In this document: in pieces, positions 41,779 to 51,444 of the stretch
Position numbering within the stretch: the first letter of the stretch is position 1
Layout of the letters: the number at the start of each line of letters is the position of its first letter
Source of the DNA: Litorimonas sp.
Lineage (GTDB): Bacteria; Pseudomonadota; Alphaproteobacteria; Caulobacterales; Maricaulaceae
DNA: 64,000 nt
Direction: 5' to 3'
Assembly (NCBI GenBank): GCA_029936425.1
Contig: JAPYSU010000004.1
Span: 62,001-126,000 of the forward strand
Position numbers and translations under genes: made by a program
Notes under the pieces: generated by a model
What the model saw: the letters and a program-made list of their open reading frames with translations, nothing else
What the model was told of the DNA's origin: nothing
Databases searched by the model: none

Positions 41779-43323
41779 ATGTTTGAAGGCTATCCTATAC
41801 TTTCCGTCATCACTTTTACGCCGCTCGTTATTGGCGTCCTGCTGATGTTCATGTCCAAGATTTCCAAGCCGGACGCACAGGAACAACTGGCCAAAAACTC
41901 CGTCTGGGTGGCCCTGTTGGTCTCTGGCGTCGTGTTCTTGCTCTCAGTTATTCTGGTTCTGGACTTTGATACGACGAAGGCCGGCTTCCAATTTGTTGAA
42001 GACACGCCCTGGCTTGGCGGCGGTATTGAATACCGAATGGGCGTGGACGGGATTTCCATCCTGTTCATCCTGTTGACCGCTTTCCTGACGCCGCTCTGTA
42101 TCTTTGCGAGCCAAACCTCAATCAAAGACCGCGTCCTGGAATATATGGTCGCTTTCCTCATTCTGGAGAGCCTGGTGATTGGCGTGTTCTGCGCGCTTGA
42201 TCTGGTGCTCTTCTATCTGTTCTTCGAAGCCGTTCTCATTCCGATGTTTATTATAATCGGCGTTTGGGGCGGGAAGAACCGGGTTTATGCGTCCTATAAA
42301 TTCTTCCTGTACACGCTTCTTGGCTCTGTGCTGATGCTCGCCGCGATTATCTATATTTATAACTTTAGCGGGCAGCAATTCGGCGCGCCGACAACGGATA
42401 TGCGGGTCCTTATCAATGATCTGGATATTCCGGGCGGGGTGCAGACCTGGCTATGGCTCGCCTTTTTTGCTTCCTTCGCCGTCAAGATGCCAATGTGGCC
42501 GGTTCATACATGGTTGCCGGATGCCCACGTGGAGGCGCCGACAGCCGGCTCCGTCATACTGGCAGGTATTCTGTTGAAACTCGGCGGTTATGGTTTCCTG
42601 CGTTTCTCCTTGCCGCTTTTTCCTAATGCAAGCCTTCAGCTCGCGCCGATCATATATTGGATGAGCGTTATTGCGATTATCTATACGTCGCTTGTGGCTT
42701 ATCGTCAGAAGGATATGAAAAAGCTGATCGCCTATTCCTCTGTCGCCCATATGGGATTTGTGACTCTGGGTATTTTTGCTTTCAACTTGCAGGGCATTCA
42801 GGGCGGTATCTTCCAGATGCTCTCACACGGGGTCATCTCCGGCGCGCTCTTCTTCCTGGTCGGTGTGGTCTATGACCGGATGCACACACGCGAAATCGCC
42901 TTTTATGGCGGTCTGGTCAGCAAGATGCCGGTTTACGCCGCCTTCTTCCTGCTCTTTACCATGGCGAATGTCGGTCTACCGGGCACATCCGGCTTTGTCG
43001 GGGAAATCCTGTCCATGATCGGGGCCTATCAGGTCAGTCCGTGGCTCGCCTTTGGCGCCGCTTTCGGTATGATCCTGTCAGCCGTTTACGCGCTGTATCT
43101 CTACCGCGAGATTATCTTTGGCGAGACCGTCAATGATAAGCTTGAGGATATTGCGGATATGACGAAACGCGAATGGATTATTCTGACGCCTCTCGCCGTC
43201 ATGACAATTCTTTTGGGTGTCTATCCGTCCCTTATTACTGATATTACTGGCGCCTCAGTTGAAAATCTGATCGCCAATTTCAATGCAGCCACGGGCCAGG
43301 CGGCTCTGGCGGAGGTGCCGTAA
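41779..43323 (+). CDS. nuoM: NADH-quinone oxidoreductase subunit M
   Basis: 514-residue antiporter-like subunit. FYLFFEAVLIPMFIIIGVWGG (conserved Glu), VKMPMWPVHTWLPDAHVEAPTAGSVILAGILLKLGGYG and KKLIAYSSVAHMGFV. Starts 2 bases after nuoL. Confidence 0.97.
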   Translation: MFEGYPILSVITFTPLVIGVLLMFMSKISKPDAQEQLAKNSVWVALLVSGVVFLLSVILVLDFDTTKAGFQFVEDTPWLGGGIEYRMGVDGISILFILLTAFLTPLCIFASQTSIKDRVLEYMVAFLILESLVIGVFCALDLVLFYLFFEAVLIPMFIIIGVWGGKNRVYASYKFFLYTLLGSVLMLAAIIYIYNFSGQQFGAPTTDMRVLINDLDIPGGVQTWLWLAFFASFAVKMPMWPVHTWLPDAHVEAPTAGSVILAGILLKLGGYGFLRFSLPLFPNASLQLAPIIYWMSVIAIIYTSLVAYRQKDMKKLIAYSSVAHMGFVTLGIFAFNLQGIQGGIFQMLSHGVISGALFFLVGVVYDRMHTREIAFYGGLVSKMPVYAAFFLLFTMANVGLPGTSGFVGEILSMIGAYQVSPWLAFGAAFGMILSAVYALYLYREIIFGETVNDKLEDIADMTKREWIILTPLAVMTILLGVYPSLITDITGASVENLIANFNAATGQAALAEVP

Positions 43324-43325
43324 CA

Positions 43326-44762
43326 ATGTTGCAAACACTCTCACTTTTTGCGCCCGAGCTTCTGCTTGCCGTTTCGGCTTCGCTTTTGCTGGGCTTTGGG
43401 TTTTGGGGCGGCAAAGATCGCGCGGGGTTTGCGCGTTACTACGCCATTGCGATTCTCGTTATCTTTGCTCTCAGCTCCTTCATTTTGGGACGCCCGGAAG
43501 GCATGGCCTTTGAAGGGCAGCTGATTGTTGACGGGTTCAGCCATTATGTGAAACTGATCTTGGGTCTGGCCGCCGCCGCGGCTTTGCTCTTTTCGAAGTC
43601 CTATTTTGAAACTGAAAAACTTGAGCGCTATGAATATTCCGTTCTGACGCTTTATTGCGTTCTCGGCATGTCCATCATGGCTTCGGCCAACACACTCCTA
43701 TCACTTTACATCGGTATCGAGATGCAGTCTCTGGCGCTTTACGTGATGGCGGCTTTTAATCGCGACAGTCTGCGGGCTTCCGAAGCCGGTCTGAAATATT
43801 TCGTACTGGGGGCCTTGTCGTCTGGCCTTCTGCTCTACGGCGCCTCGCTGATATACGGCTTTACAGGATCCCTCGAATTTGCCGAAATCGCAGCCGCCGT
43901 GAGCGAGTCCGGGACAACGCCGGGTATTGTTGCGGGTATGGTCTTCCTGCTCTGCGGCCTGGCGTTCAAAATTTCCGCTGCGCCGTTCCACATGTGGACG
44001 CCCGATGTGTATGAAGGCTCCCCTACGCCTGTTACAGGCTTTTTCTCCGCCGCGCCGAAATTTGCCGCTATGGCTTTGATTGCCCGCGTTTTGGTCGGAC
44101 CGTTTGAAGGCATCACGGAAAGCTGGCAGCAGGTGATAATCGTGCTTTCCGTGCTCTCCATGGTCGTCGGCGCGTTTGGCGCTTTGCAGCAAACCAATAT
44201 CAAACGACTGATGGCCTATTCCTCGATTGCCAATATGGGCTATGCGCTCGTGCCATTGGCGGCGGGGACGATGGCCGGCGTGCAAGGTATGCTTATCTTT
44301 ATGAGTATTTACGTCATTACAGTCATCGGTATCTTTGCGCTCATCCTCCAAATGCGTATTCGCAACGGCATGGTAGAGCAGATTTCAGATCTGGCAGGAC
44401 TCTCGACCTCTAACAGGGGTATGGCCATCTTAATGACGCTGTTCATGTTCTCGCTCATGGGCATTCCGCCCTTGCTCGGCTTCTTTGGTAAGCTGTTTGC
44501 TTTCCTCCCCGCCGCAAATGCCGGATTAATGCCTTTGGTCGTAATCGCTTTGGTGGCCTCTGTTATTGGCGCGTTTTACTATCTCCGCGTCATCAAGACG
44601 ATGTGGTTTGACGAAGAACGGCATGAATTTGTCGAAGCGCCGCAAAATCTGCGCTTTCTCAGCCTGGTCAGCGGTTTGTTGATTTTACCTCTCCTCTTGC
44701 TTCCCGGTATTTCGACGGGCGCACAGGGTCTGATCACGCGCGCGGCCGAAAGTCTTTTTTAG
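43326..44762 (+). CDS. nuoN: NADH-quinone oxidoreductase subunit N
   Basis: 478-residue antiporter-like subunit, last of the complex I set. LYIGIEMQSLALYVMAAF, KISAAPFHMWTPDVYEGSPTPVTGFFSAAPK and KRLMAYSSIANMGYALV. It is followed after 12 bases by birA, so the downstream genes may be read from the same transcript. Confidence 0.97.
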   Translation: MLQTLSLFAPELLLAVSASLLLGFGFWGGKDRAGFARYYAIAILVIFALSSFILGRPEGMAFEGQLIVDGFSHYVKLILGLAAAAALLFSKSYFETEKLERYEYSVLTLYCVLGMSIMASANTLLSLYIGIEMQSLALYVMAAFNRDSLRASEAGLKYFVLGALSSGLLLYGASLIYGFTGSLEFAEIAAAVSESGTTPGIVAGMVFLLCGLAFKISAAPFHMWTPDVYEGSPTPVTGFFSAAPKFAAMALIARVLVGPFEGITESWQQVIIVLSVLSMVVGAFGALQQTNIKRLMAYSSIANMGYALVPLAAGTMAGVQGMLIFMSIYVITVIGIFALILQMRIRNGMVEQISDLAGLSTSNRGMAILMTLFMFSLMGIPPLLGFFGKLFAFLPAANAGLMPLVVIALVASVIGAFYYLRVIKTMWFDEERHEFVEAPQNLRFLSLVSGLLILPLLLLPGISTGAQGLITRAAESLF

Positions 44763-44774
44763 CGGATACCTCCT

Positions 44775-45503
44775 TTGAAGTTTCTCTATTTCGATGAGGT
44801 CGACTCCACACAGGATGTGGTGAAAGAGCTGACCCAGGCGAAAGTGACTGAGCCGGTTTGGGTAAGGGCGGGAAACCAGACCAAAGGGCGGGGCCGGCGG
44901 GGGCGAGAGTGGGTGCCCAAGAAGGGTAATCTTTATGCCAGCGGCCTCTACCCCTGGGCCGCAGACCCGGGGCTTAAACCTCTTTCCAGTTTTGTCGTAG
45001 CGCTCGCTCTGGCGCAAACACTTGAACATTATATCGACCCGGATTTAATCCGGTTGAAATGGCCCAATGACGTTCTGGTCGGCGGCGCGAAAATTGCCGG
45101 AATATTGCTCGAAGCCGGGGAGGGATGGTTAATCATAGGGGTAGGCCTGAACCTGCTCGGCCATCCCGAAGACGCGCCCTATCCCGTCACCCACCTTCTT
45201 GAGCATATTCCCGAGACACAACTAAACACGCCGGAGCCGATATTTGCAGGCCCTGAGCCCGTCCTGGCTCAACTCGCCCATTTCGTGACGGATGGGCTAA
45301 ACGCCCTTCAATCCGGCGGATTTGCGTCTATTCGTCAGGAATGGCTCGCCCGCGCCGCCCGACTGGGGGAAACAATCACGGTCAATCTGGAGGGTGAACA
45401 GATAACGGGTCGCTTCGAAACGCTCGGCGAAAATGGAGCATTGCGATTACGGCTCGCCAATGGCACCTTGCAGGACATAGTTGCGGGCGATGTCCTGCTT
45501 TAG
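44775..45503 (+). CDS. birA: Biotin--[acetyl-CoA-carboxylase] ligase
   Basis: Attaches biotin to the carboxyl carrier protein. 242 residues, class I: no N-terminal DNA-binding domain, so it is an enzyme without repressor function. YFDEVDSTQDVV, NQTKGRGRRGREWVPKKGNLYAS (the GRGRRGR biotinyl-AMP loop) and LKWPNDVLVGGAKIAGILLE. Start is TTG 44775; no ATG fits the conserved N-terminus. Location after nuoN and before coaX is common in alphaproteobacteria. Confidence 0.93.
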   Translation: MKFLYFDEVDSTQDVVKELTQAKVTEPVWVRAGNQTKGRGRRGREWVPKKGNLYASGLYPWAADPGLKPLSSFVVALALAQTLEHYIDPDLIRLKWPNDVLVGGAKIAGILLEAGEGWLIIGVGLNLLGHPEDAPYPVTHLLEHIPETQLNTPEPIFAGPEPVLAQLAHFVTDGLNALQSGGFASIRQEWLARAARLGETITVNLEGEQITGRFETLGENGALRLRLANGTLQDIVAGDVLL

Positions 45504-45512
45504 GAAATCAAT

Positions 45513-46283
45513 ATGCTGCTCGCCATAGATACCGGAAATACCAATACGCTTTTTGCCATCCACGACGGCAAGGACTGGATAATTGAATGGCGCATCGCGA
45601 CGGATTCGACCCGGACGGCAGATGAATATGCGGTCTGGTTCCACCAGCTCCTGGAAATGCAGGGATTGAGCTTCAAGGATATTACAGACTGCGTGATTTC
45701 GACAGTTGTGCCACAATCCTTGTTCAATATGCGCAATCTATCGCGTCGCCATTTGAACATTGATCCGATCATTGTGGGTGAGGAAGGCGTCAATATTGGC
45801 ATAGGCGTTCGGATTGATAACCCGGAACAGGTCGGTGCGGACAGGCTTGTGACGGCGCTTGGGGCGGTAACCCGATATGTCGGTCCGCTTATTATCGTCG
45901 ATAGCGGCACGGCCACGACCTTTGATATTGTGTCGGCTGACCGTCATTTCGAAGGCGGCATTATCGCACCCGGTATCAACCTCTCCGTCAAAGCCCTTCA
46001 CGAGGCGGCAGCGCAACTGCCGCGAATCGAAATTAAAAAACCCGCCAGGGTGGTTGGGAAAAATACGGTCGGCGCAATGCAATCCGGTATATTCTGGGGA
46101 TATATCAGCTTGATTGATGGTCTGGTGAAACAGATCATTGACGAGGATGGCCGCGACTTTACCGTGATTGGAACAGGCGGCGTGGCGTCTCTCTTCGAAG
46201 GGGCCTCCGCGACAATTCAGCATTACGACTCGAAACTCACGATTGACGGCCTATATGAAATCTGGCGGCTGAACAGAAAATAG
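45513..46283 (+). CDS. coaX: Type III pantothenate kinase
   Basis: First step of coenzyme A synthesis. 256 residues. MLLAIDTGNTNTLFAI (phosphate loop), GADRLVTALGA and IVDSGTATTFDIVSADRHFEGGIIAPGI are the family motifs. Starts 9 bases after birA. Confidence 0.95.
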   Translation: MLLAIDTGNTNTLFAIHDGKDWIIEWRIATDSTRTADEYAVWFHQLLEMQGLSFKDITDCVISTVVPQSLFNMRNLSRRHLNIDPIIVGEEGVNIGIGVRIDNPEQVGADRLVTALGAVTRYVGPLIIVDSGTATTFDIVSADRHFEGGIIAPGINLSVKALHEAAAQLPRIEIKKPARVVGKNTVGAMQSGIFWGYISLIDGLVKQIIDEDGRDFTVIGTGGVASLFEGASATIQHYDSKLTIDGLYEIWRLNRK

Positions 46284-46333
46284 CCGCAAAATTAAAACAA
46301 ACACTGACATCTAAGTCAGAACAAAGAAAATTT

Positions 46334-48028
46334 ATGACAAGACATAAAAAACAGGACGATGAATTCGTCTTTTTGCCTTTGGGCGGAAGCGGCGAAATCG
46401 GGATGAACCTAAACGCCTTCGGCTTTGGCCCGGAGGAGGATCGTCAATGGGTTATCGTCGATATCGGCGTGACTTTTGGCGGGCCGGACACGCCCGGCGT
46501 GGAAATCATCATGCCGGATATCTCCTTCCTGGAGGAGCAGCGCAGCAATATCCTCGGTATTGTGCTGACCCATGCCCATGAAGACCATATGGGGGCCTTG
46601 GCCCGCCTTTGGCCGCGCCTTCGCTGCCCCGTCTACGCAACCCCTTTCACCATGTATCTGGTCAAAGACCGTCTCAGTGAATTCGGCCTGCTGGACAGTG
46701 TCGAGCTTCGGGACGTGCCCTTGAAAGGCTCCTTCAGCCTCGGCCCGTTTGATTTTGACATGATCACGCTGACGCATTCGATACCGGAACCGAATGCTCT
46801 GGTTATCAAGACCGCTCTCGGAACCGTACTCCATACGGGGGACTGGAAAATTGATCCGTCGCCGCAAATCGGCGAACCCGTGGACGAGCAGGCATTGCGT
46901 GAATTGGGCAAGGCGGGCGTCACGGCCATGATCTGCGACTCAACCAATGTCTTTACGCCCGGCGAAGCGGGGTCCGAAGAGTGGGTCCGCGAGGAACTAG
47001 AAAAGGTTATCCGCGAATATAAAGGCGCCGGCGTGGCTGTGGCCGCCTTTGCGTCCAATGTCGCCCGTCTGGAATCCGTCATGATGGCGGCCAAAGAAAA
47101 TGACAGATCCGTCTGCCTCGTCGGACGCTCCATGAAACGCTTGGTCGGCGCGGCAAAATCTGTGGGTCTGTTAAAAGACATCGGCGCTTTGCTGAGCGAG
47201 GAAGAAGCGACCTCCATGCCGTCGGCCCATGTTTTATACCTCTGCACCGGCAGTCAGGGTGAGCCGCGCGCGGCTCTGTCCCGTATTGCCGCCGGGCAGC
47301 ACCGTAATGTGAAATTCGGGGAAGGGGATGTGGTCATCTTCTCGTCCAAAATCATTCCGGGCAATGACAAGAATATCTTCGCCTTGCAGAATGCATTGGC
47401 GGATGACGGGGTGCACATTGTGACGGAAAAAGACCGCCCAATTCATGTCTCCGGTCATCCGTGTCGGGACGAGCTGACCCGCATGTATGACTGGGTACAG
47501 CCGGAAATCGCTATTCCCGTTCACGGCGAACGTCGTCACCTGCTGGAACATGCGCGGCTTGCCAAATCGCTCGGCATTAAAAAAGCCTACCCGCCGAGGA
47601 ACGGAGAAATGATTCGTATTGCGCCAAACGGGCCTGAAGTGGTGGATATCACCCCGTCAGGCCGCCTCCATCAGGACGGAACGGCAATTGTTTCGTCATT
47701 GGATGAAGGCCTGCGTCTTCGCCGGAAAATGGCCTATGCCGGCCATGTGAGCGTCAGCCTCGTGGTTGATCAGAAAGGCCGCATCATCAGCGGTCCTGAA
47801 CCCCGCATTAGTGGTTTCCCCGAGGGCAAAAACGGCGAGATTCTCGAAGTCCTGTTGGATATTGTCGAAGACGCCGCGATGGAAGGCTATGACGATCTCT
47901 CGCAAAGAGCGCTCAAGGACGAAGAGTTGATAGAAGAAAAGCTGACGTCTAAAATTAAGCGCCGCGTCAGAGAGCGGACTGATAAGCGCACAATAGTTGA
48001 AGTCATAGCCCATAAGGTGAAAACATGA
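46334..48028 (+). CDS. rnj: Ribonuclease J
   Basis: 564-residue metallo-beta-lactamase/beta-CASP nuclease with 5'-exonuclease and endonuclease activity in RNA maturation and decay. Zinc ligands in LTHAHEDHMGAL, then HTGDWKIDP; CASP parts FASNVARLESVM, SGHPCRDELTRMYDWV and PVHGERRHLLEHA. A C-terminal domain follows. Its stop overlaps the mce start (ATGA). Confidence 0.95.
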   Translation: MTRHKKQDDEFVFLPLGGSGEIGMNLNAFGFGPEEDRQWVIVDIGVTFGGPDTPGVEIIMPDISFLEEQRSNILGIVLTHAHEDHMGALARLWPRLRCPVYATPFTMYLVKDRLSEFGLLDSVELRDVPLKGSFSLGPFDFDMITLTHSIPEPNALVIKTALGTVLHTGDWKIDPSPQIGEPVDEQALRELGKAGVTAMICDSTNVFTPGEAGSEEWVREELEKVIREYKGAGVAVAAFASNVARLESVMMAAKENDRSVCLVGRSMKRLVGAAKSVGLLKDIGALLSEEEATSMPSAHVLYLCTGSQGEPRAALSRIAAGQHRNVKFGEGDVVIFSSKIIPGNDKNIFALQNALADDGVHIVTEKDRPIHVSGHPCRDELTRMYDWVQPEIAIPVHGERRHLLEHARLAKSLGIKKAYPPRNGEMIRIAPNGPEVVDITPSGRLHQDGTAIVSSLDEGLRLRRKMAYAGHVSVSLVVDQKGRIISGPEPRISGFPEGKNGEILEVLLDIVEDAAMEGYDDLSQRALKDEELIEEKLTSKIKRRVRERTDKRTIVEVIAHKVKT

Positions 48029-48429
48029 TTGGCCCCTTAAACCATGTCGGCGTTGCCGTTCCGGATATCGAAAAAGCTCTGACATTTTACCGGGACGTTC
48101 TCGGCGCAACAGACTGTACAGAGCCGAAAGTTCTGGAGCCTCAGGGCGTCAAATTTGCTTTCGTCAATTTACCGAGCGGCCAGGTCGAGTTGATCGAGCC
48201 TTACGGAGAAAAGTCACCTATTATCAAGTTCTTGGAGAAAAACCCTAAAGGCGGGCAGCATCATATCTGTTTTGAAGTTGAAGATATTCATGACGCCAAG
48301 GCCCTGATGGAAAAACGCGGTATGCGCGTTTTGGGCGAACCCCGCATCGGCGCACACGGCACGCCCGTGGTCTTCCTCCATCCCGGAGATGCCGGCGGCG
48401 TATTGATTGAATTGATGGAAAGTCATTAA
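48025..48429 (+). CDS. mce: Methylmalonyl-CoA epimerase
   Basis: 134-residue VOC-fold enzyme that interconverts (R)- and (S)-methylmalonyl-CoA in propionate metabolism. NHVGVAVPDIEKALTFYRDVLG, GGQHHICFEVEDI and PAD-type metal ligands (His7, Gln/Glu, His). Coupled to rnj through ATGA. Its presence implies a methylmalonyl-CoA mutase elsewhere in the genome. Confidence 0.93.
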   Translation: MIGPLNHVGVAVPDIEKALTFYRDVLGATDCTEPKVLEPQGVKFAFVNLPSGQVELIEPYGEKSPIIKFLEKNPKGGQHHICFEVEDIHDAKALMEKRGMRVLGEPRIGAHGTPVVFLHPGDAGGVLIELMESH

Positions 48430-48440
48430 GGCGAACTCCC

Positions 48441-48713
48441 ATGAATTGGTTTTCCCTCTTTGTTATGTATCTCATCATCTGGTGGGTGGTGCTGTTTGGC
48501 ATTTTGCCCATTGGGATAAAGGGACAGGCCGAATCAAATGATATCGTGAAGGGCTCAGAGCCCGGCGCGCCCGTTGACAGCCAGATTAAGAAGAAATTCA
48601 TTATCACGACAATCGTGGCCACTATTATCTGGGCCATAACTTGCGTCGTAATCGCCTCCGGTTGGGTCAGTTGGGATATGTTTGGCGCTTTAGTAAAGCA
48701 GAATGAATATTGA
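48441..48713 (+). CDS. DUF1467 family membrane protein
   Basis: 90-residue protein with two transmembrane helices (WFSLFVMYLIIWWVVLFGILPIGIKG and FIITTIVATIIWAITCVVIASG) joined by a polar loop rich in E/S/G. This matches DUF1467, usually found between mce and proS in alphaproteobacteria. Function unknown. Confidence 0.85.
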   Translation: MNWFSLFVMYLIIWWVVLFGILPIGIKGQAESNDIVKGSEPGAPVDSQIKKKFIITTIVATIIWAITCVVIASGWVSWDMFGALVKQNEY

Positions 48714-48812
48714 GCGTTCTTTCTAGGACATAATTTTATACTCAACCGCGCCTTTGGCTTGTTGCTTGGGAAAAGTCGGGTTATGCCAAGACTTTATTAA
48801 ATCGAGTTTTTT

Positions 48813-50138
48813 ATGCGTCTTTCCAATTACTTCCTGCCGCTTTTGAAAGAAACCCCGGCCGAAGCCACGATTGCCTCGCACCAATATATGTTGCGGGCGG
48901 GGATGATTAAGCAAAACAGCGCCGGCATTTATAGCTGGCTGCCTCTCGGCTTGAAAGTTTTGCGGAATATAGAACGGATTGTTCGCGAGGAACAAAACAA
49001 AGCCGGCGCGGTCGAAATGCTCATGCCGACGATCCAAAGCGCGGATCTCTGGAAAGAGACAGGGCGCTATGACGCTTACGGTCCCGAAATGCTCCGCATT
49101 ACAGACCGGGGCGACCGCGAAATGCTATACGGCCCGACCAATGAAGATATGATTACGGATATTTTCCGCAGTTATGTCCGTTCTTACAAGGACTTACCTA
49201 AACTTCTTTATCATATTCAATGGAAGTTCCGCGACGAAAGACGCCCGCGTTTCGGCGTGATGCGGGGCCGCGAATTCCTCATGAAAGACACATACAGCTT
49301 TGATATCGACAAGGATGCCGCTCGCCTGTCTTACAACAAGATGTTTGTGGCTTATCTGAATACTTTCTCACGATTGGGCCTCAAAGCGATCCCGGTCAAA
49401 GCGGATACGGGCCCGATTGGCGGGGATTTGTCCCATGAATTCGTTATTCTGGCGGAGACAGGAGAAAGCGAAGTCTTCTGCCACAAAGACCTGGTGGAAA
49501 TGGACGCCCCGGGAGACGTCAACTTTTCCGACGATCTGTCAGACCATGTAGAGGCCAGAACGGCGCTCTATGCGGCCGCCGACGAAATGCATGACGCGGA
49601 TGAATTTGCGAAGATACCGGAAGACAAGCAGCTCACAGCCCGCGGCATTGAGGTCGGCCACATCTTTTATTTTGGCGACAAATACTCCGGCCCGATGAAA
49701 GCGAAAGTCATGGGGCCAGACGGGAAAGAACATGTTGTCATGATGGGCTCTTACGGCGTCGGGGTTTCCCGCTTGGTCGGCGGTATTATCGAGGCCAGCC
49801 ATGATCAAGACGGCATTATCTGGCCGAAATCCGTGGCCCCCTTTGGCGTTGGAATTATCAATCTGAAATCCGGCGACGCCGAAGCGGATGCCGCTTGCGA
49901 AGACATTTACAGACAACTTACTGAGGCGGGCTGCGATCCCCTCTATGACGATACATCGGATCGCGGAGGGGTGAAGTTTTCTCGAATGGACCTGATTGGC
50001 TTGCCGTATCAGGTCACTATCGGGCCGCGCGGATTGAAGAACGGCGTCGTCGAAATCAAATCCCGCCGCACCGGCGAGAAACAGGAACTGAGCCCGGCGG
50101 CCGCTATTGTCTTCCTGCAAACGGAACTCGGCTCTTGA
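48813..50138 (+). CDS. proS: Prolyl-tRNA synthetase (short alphaproteobacterial form)
   Basis: 441-residue class II synthetase without the large editing insertion found in E. coli ProS (572 residues). Motif 1 region AGIYSWLPLGLKVLRNIERIV, TNEDMITDIFRSYVRSYKDLP, motif 2 QWKFRDERRPRFGVMRGREFLMKD and motif 3 GSYGVGVSRLVG. C-terminal anticodon-binding domain LTEAGCDPLYDDTSDRGGVKF. Stop TTGA overlaps the TTG start of the next gene. Confidence 0.96.
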   Translation: MRLSNYFLPLLKETPAEATIASHQYMLRAGMIKQNSAGIYSWLPLGLKVLRNIERIVREEQNKAGAVEMLMPTIQSADLWKETGRYDAYGPEMLRITDRGDREMLYGPTNEDMITDIFRSYVRSYKDLPKLLYHIQWKFRDERRPRFGVMRGREFLMKDTYSFDIDKDAARLSYNKMFVAYLNTFSRLGLKAIPVKADTGPIGGDLSHEFVILAETGESEVFCHKDLVEMDAPGDVNFSDDLSDHVEARTALYAAADEMHDADEFAKIPEDKQLTARGIEVGHIFYFGDKYSGPMKAKVMGPDGKEHVVMMGSYGVGVSRLVGGIIEASHDQDGIIWPKSVAPFGVGIINLKSGDAEADAACEDIYRQLTEAGCDPLYDDTSDRGGVKFSRMDLIGLPYQVTIGPRGLKNGVVEIKSRRTGEKQELSPAAAIVFLQTELGS

Positions 50139-51433
50139 GCCAAGAGCTTGCCATAAAGCAAAACAAACCTTTCGGCGCGATCGAGCGCCGCATTGCCATG
50201 CGCTATTTGCGGGCAAAGAAAACTCAGGGCGGGGTCGGTCTGATCGCCGCCATTTCCTTTACCTGCATCATGCTCGCTATCGCCGCGATGATTATCATCA
50301 TGTCGATCATGAACGGCTTTCGCGATGATATGATACGCCTGACCGTGGGCAGTGAAGGCCATATGTATGTGGCAAGTTCGTCCCCGCAGCCCACGCCGGA
50401 GAGCATGCGGGAGATGGAAGAACGCCTCATGACCGTTCCAGGCGTCGAAGAAGCTTTCCAGTTCAATCAAAGTTACACAGGTGTCCAGGCCAATGGCCAG
50501 TTTGCCTTGGCGCAAATCATTGGTATCCGTCCGGATAATCTCAAAAATTATGACCTGATATCGCAATCCATCACGCAAGGCAGTCTGGAAAGTTTTGGCC
50601 AAGGTGAGGGATCAGAGGAGACTATCGCAATCGGAAGCCGATTGGCGGCGGGGCTAGGCCTTCGGGCCGGGGACAGGCTGATGATTTTTTCTCCTCGGAC
50701 GCGCACCACCGTAACCGGGCCTCAGCCGATCCGAAAAGTTTATACAATCGGTGCGGTGTTCGAAGTCGGTCTGCTTCAGACGGACCAGACCTATATTTAT
50801 ATGGATTTTGAAGAGGCGACGCTCCTGTTCGACGGCGGCAAACTGTCAGGGGAAATTCAGCTCCGGCTATTTAACCCCGATATGATAGAGACACTCAAGA
50901 AACCCGTTGGCAATGCGGCTCAGGAACCTGTTTTCATCACGACCTGGAAAGACAGGAACGCCACAATCGCGACGGCCCTTCGCACCGAGCAAATCGCGAT
51001 GCGGTTCATCTTCATGGTGGTGGTTGTAATCGCGGCCTTTCCGGTTCTGGCCTCCATGATCATGCTCGTGAAAAACAAATCCAAAGATATTGCGATATTA
51101 AGAACCATTGGCGCGTCTCGAGGCGGCGTCCTGCGTATCTTTTTCATGTCCGGGGCGATGATAGGTATTTTAGGAACGCTGGCCGGGCTGGTTTTCGGAA
51201 TTCTATTTTGCCTCAATATTGGGGCCATTCAAGTCGCAATAGAATTCGTGACTGGGACAGAGCTTTTCCCGGAAGATGTCTATCAACTCTCCGGCGGCAT
51301 ACCGGCCAAGATTGTTTGGACGGAAGTCTTCGGCGTGGCGTTTTGGGGGTTTCTGATTTCTGCCGCCGCAACGCTGTTCCCGGCGCTGAACGCTTCCAAA
51401 GTCGACCCCGTCGACGCGCTGAGATATGAATAG
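50135..51433 (+). CDS. lolC: Lipoprotein-releasing ABC transporter permease
   Basis: 432-residue LolC/LolE-type inner-membrane protein that extracts lipoproteins for transfer to LolA. N-terminal helix (IAAISFTCIMLAIAAMIIIM), a large periplasmic domain and three C-terminal FtsX-type helices (FIFMVVVVIAAFPVLASMIMLVK). Alphaproteobacteria often have one LolCE-type permease forming a homodimer, consistent with the single copy here. Start is TTG overlapping the proS stop. The motif SKDIAILRTIGASRGGVLRIFF is the coupling-helix region. Confidence 0.94.
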   Translation: MSQELAIKQNKPFGAIERRIAMRYLRAKKTQGGVGLIAAISFTCIMLAIAAMIIIMSIMNGFRDDMIRLTVGSEGHMYVASSSPQPTPESMREMEERLMTVPGVEEAFQFNQSYTGVQANGQFALAQIIGIRPDNLKNYDLISQSITQGSLESFGQGEGSEETIAIGSRLAAGLGLRAGDRLMIFSPRTRTTVTGPQPIRKVYTIGAVFEVGLLQTDQTYIYMDFEEATLLFDGGKLSGEIQLRLFNPDMIETLKKPVGNAAQEPVFITTWKDRNATIATALRTEQIAMRFIFMVVVVIAAFPVLASMIMLVKNKSKDIAILRTIGASRGGVLRIFFMSGAMIGILGTLAGLVFGILFCLNIGAIQVAIEFVTGTELFPEDVYQLSGGIPAKIVWTEVFGVAFWGFLISAAATLFPALNASKVDPVDALRYE

Positions 51434-51444
51434 GGGTGCGTGAT